DNA of 14,116 nt from an uncultured Clostridium sp. (GTDB lineage Bacteria > Bacillota > Clostridia > Lachnospirales > Lachnospiraceae): assembly GCA_937885015.1 (NCBI GenBank), contig CALAAS010000021.1, positions 1-14,116 of the forward strand, in the 5' to 3' direction. The notes below the pieces were generated by a model. The model had not been told where the DNA came from, searched no databases, and worked only from the letters and a program-made list of their open reading frames with translations. Shown here in pieces: positions 14,004 through 14,116 of the stretch (position 1 is its first letter; each line of letters opens with the position of its first letter). The translations under genes and the position numbers were made by a program.

Positions 14004-14025
14004 TCACAGTCTATGACTTGTGTGA
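14004..14025. promoter_or_regulatory. Imperfect dyad upstream of the operon A promoter, possible regulator site
   Basis: The plus-strand sequence TCAC-AGTC-TAT-GACT-TGT-GTGA has matching arms TCAC/GTGA and AGTC/GACT around a 3-base centre, with 3 extra bases on one side. It ends about 20 bases upstream of the -35 box, where LysR-type activators usually bind. Assignment to the LysR protein is inference. Confidence 0.4.
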
Positions 14026-14062
14026 ACTGCCCCCTGTTATGTTTCTTGTTTTGTTTACTCAC

Positions 14063-14099
14063 AAAAAAGCCGCTGCGCAAATCTCTGCGCAGCGGCTTT
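14063..14099 (-). terminator. Intrinsic terminator of a gene upstream of the window
   Basis: A perfect 13-bp stem, AAAGCCGCTGCGC / GCGCAGCGGCTTT (14066-14078 with 14087-14099), has an 8-base loop. On the minus strand it is followed by a TTTTTT run (complement of 14063-14068). It ends a minus-strand transcript that begins beyond base 14116 and isolates operon A. Confidence 0.87.
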
Positions 14100-14116
14100 C
14101 CCGCTATCAAATATAT

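Noticed and set aside
13925..14110. Small minus-strand ORF of 61 codons upstream of the DUF6282-like gene
   Set aside because: It contains a perfect terminator hairpin and the operon A promoter, and its product resembles nothing I recognise. It is chance open frame in a regulatory gap.

Overview
The window looks like a chromosomal segment of a Gram-positive anaerobe of the class Clostridia, most likely a Lachnospiraceae-type gut organism. The signs are strong AAGGAGG-type ribosome binding sites, consensus sigma-A promoters, lipoprotein-type (lipobox) TRAP binding proteins, and a Rho factor with a long Arg/Gly-rich insertion. All convincing genes lie on the minus strand, so transcription runs from high to low coordinates.

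Layout in order of transcription. 14063-14099 is the terminator of an upstream gene outside the window. Operon A (13906 to 10121) starts at a near-consensus promoter (13955-13983). It encodes a DUF6282-like metal-dependent hydrolase and a complete TRAP transporter (binding protein, small permease, large permease). A hairpin with a U-run (10053-10103) separates it from a LysR-type regulator (9027-9995). Next comes a DeoR-type regulator (8096-8893), which has its own terminator (8019-8060). Operon B (7769 to 829) starts at a TTGACA-N17-TAATAT promoter (7858-7886). It encodes a four-carbon-acid-sugar-kinase-like protein (DUF1537), a class II aldolase, a second complete TRAP transporter, a DhnA-type class I aldolase and an IolC-type 5-dehydro-2-deoxygluconokinase. 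Operon B ends in a cluster of hairpins with an intrinsic terminator (654-782). Beyond this is the rho promoter (551-578) and the 5' part of rho (1-453), whose insertion domain contains four 36-bp tandem repeats.

Functional reading. Operon B has two kinase/aldolase pairs around one carboxylate-type importer. By analogy with known families, the DUF1537/class II aldolase pair would turn a 3-oxo acid sugar into a triose phosphate and CO2. The IolC/class I aldolase pair would turn a 2-deoxy-5-keto-hexonate into dihydroxyacetone phosphate (DHAP) and malonate semialdehyde. Both branches would meet at DHAP. No dehydrogenase or isomerase is present, and the DUF1537 protein departs from its family's DST substrate-domain motif, so the substrate is probably not a textbook tetronate. 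The DeoR protein is the obvious candidate regulator: a 9-mer, TTTGTGTTT, occurs at both its own promoter and the operon B promoter. Operon A looks like a minimal uptake-and-hydrolyse module, possibly controlled by the LysR protein. These two modules are the best candidates for undescribed biology here.
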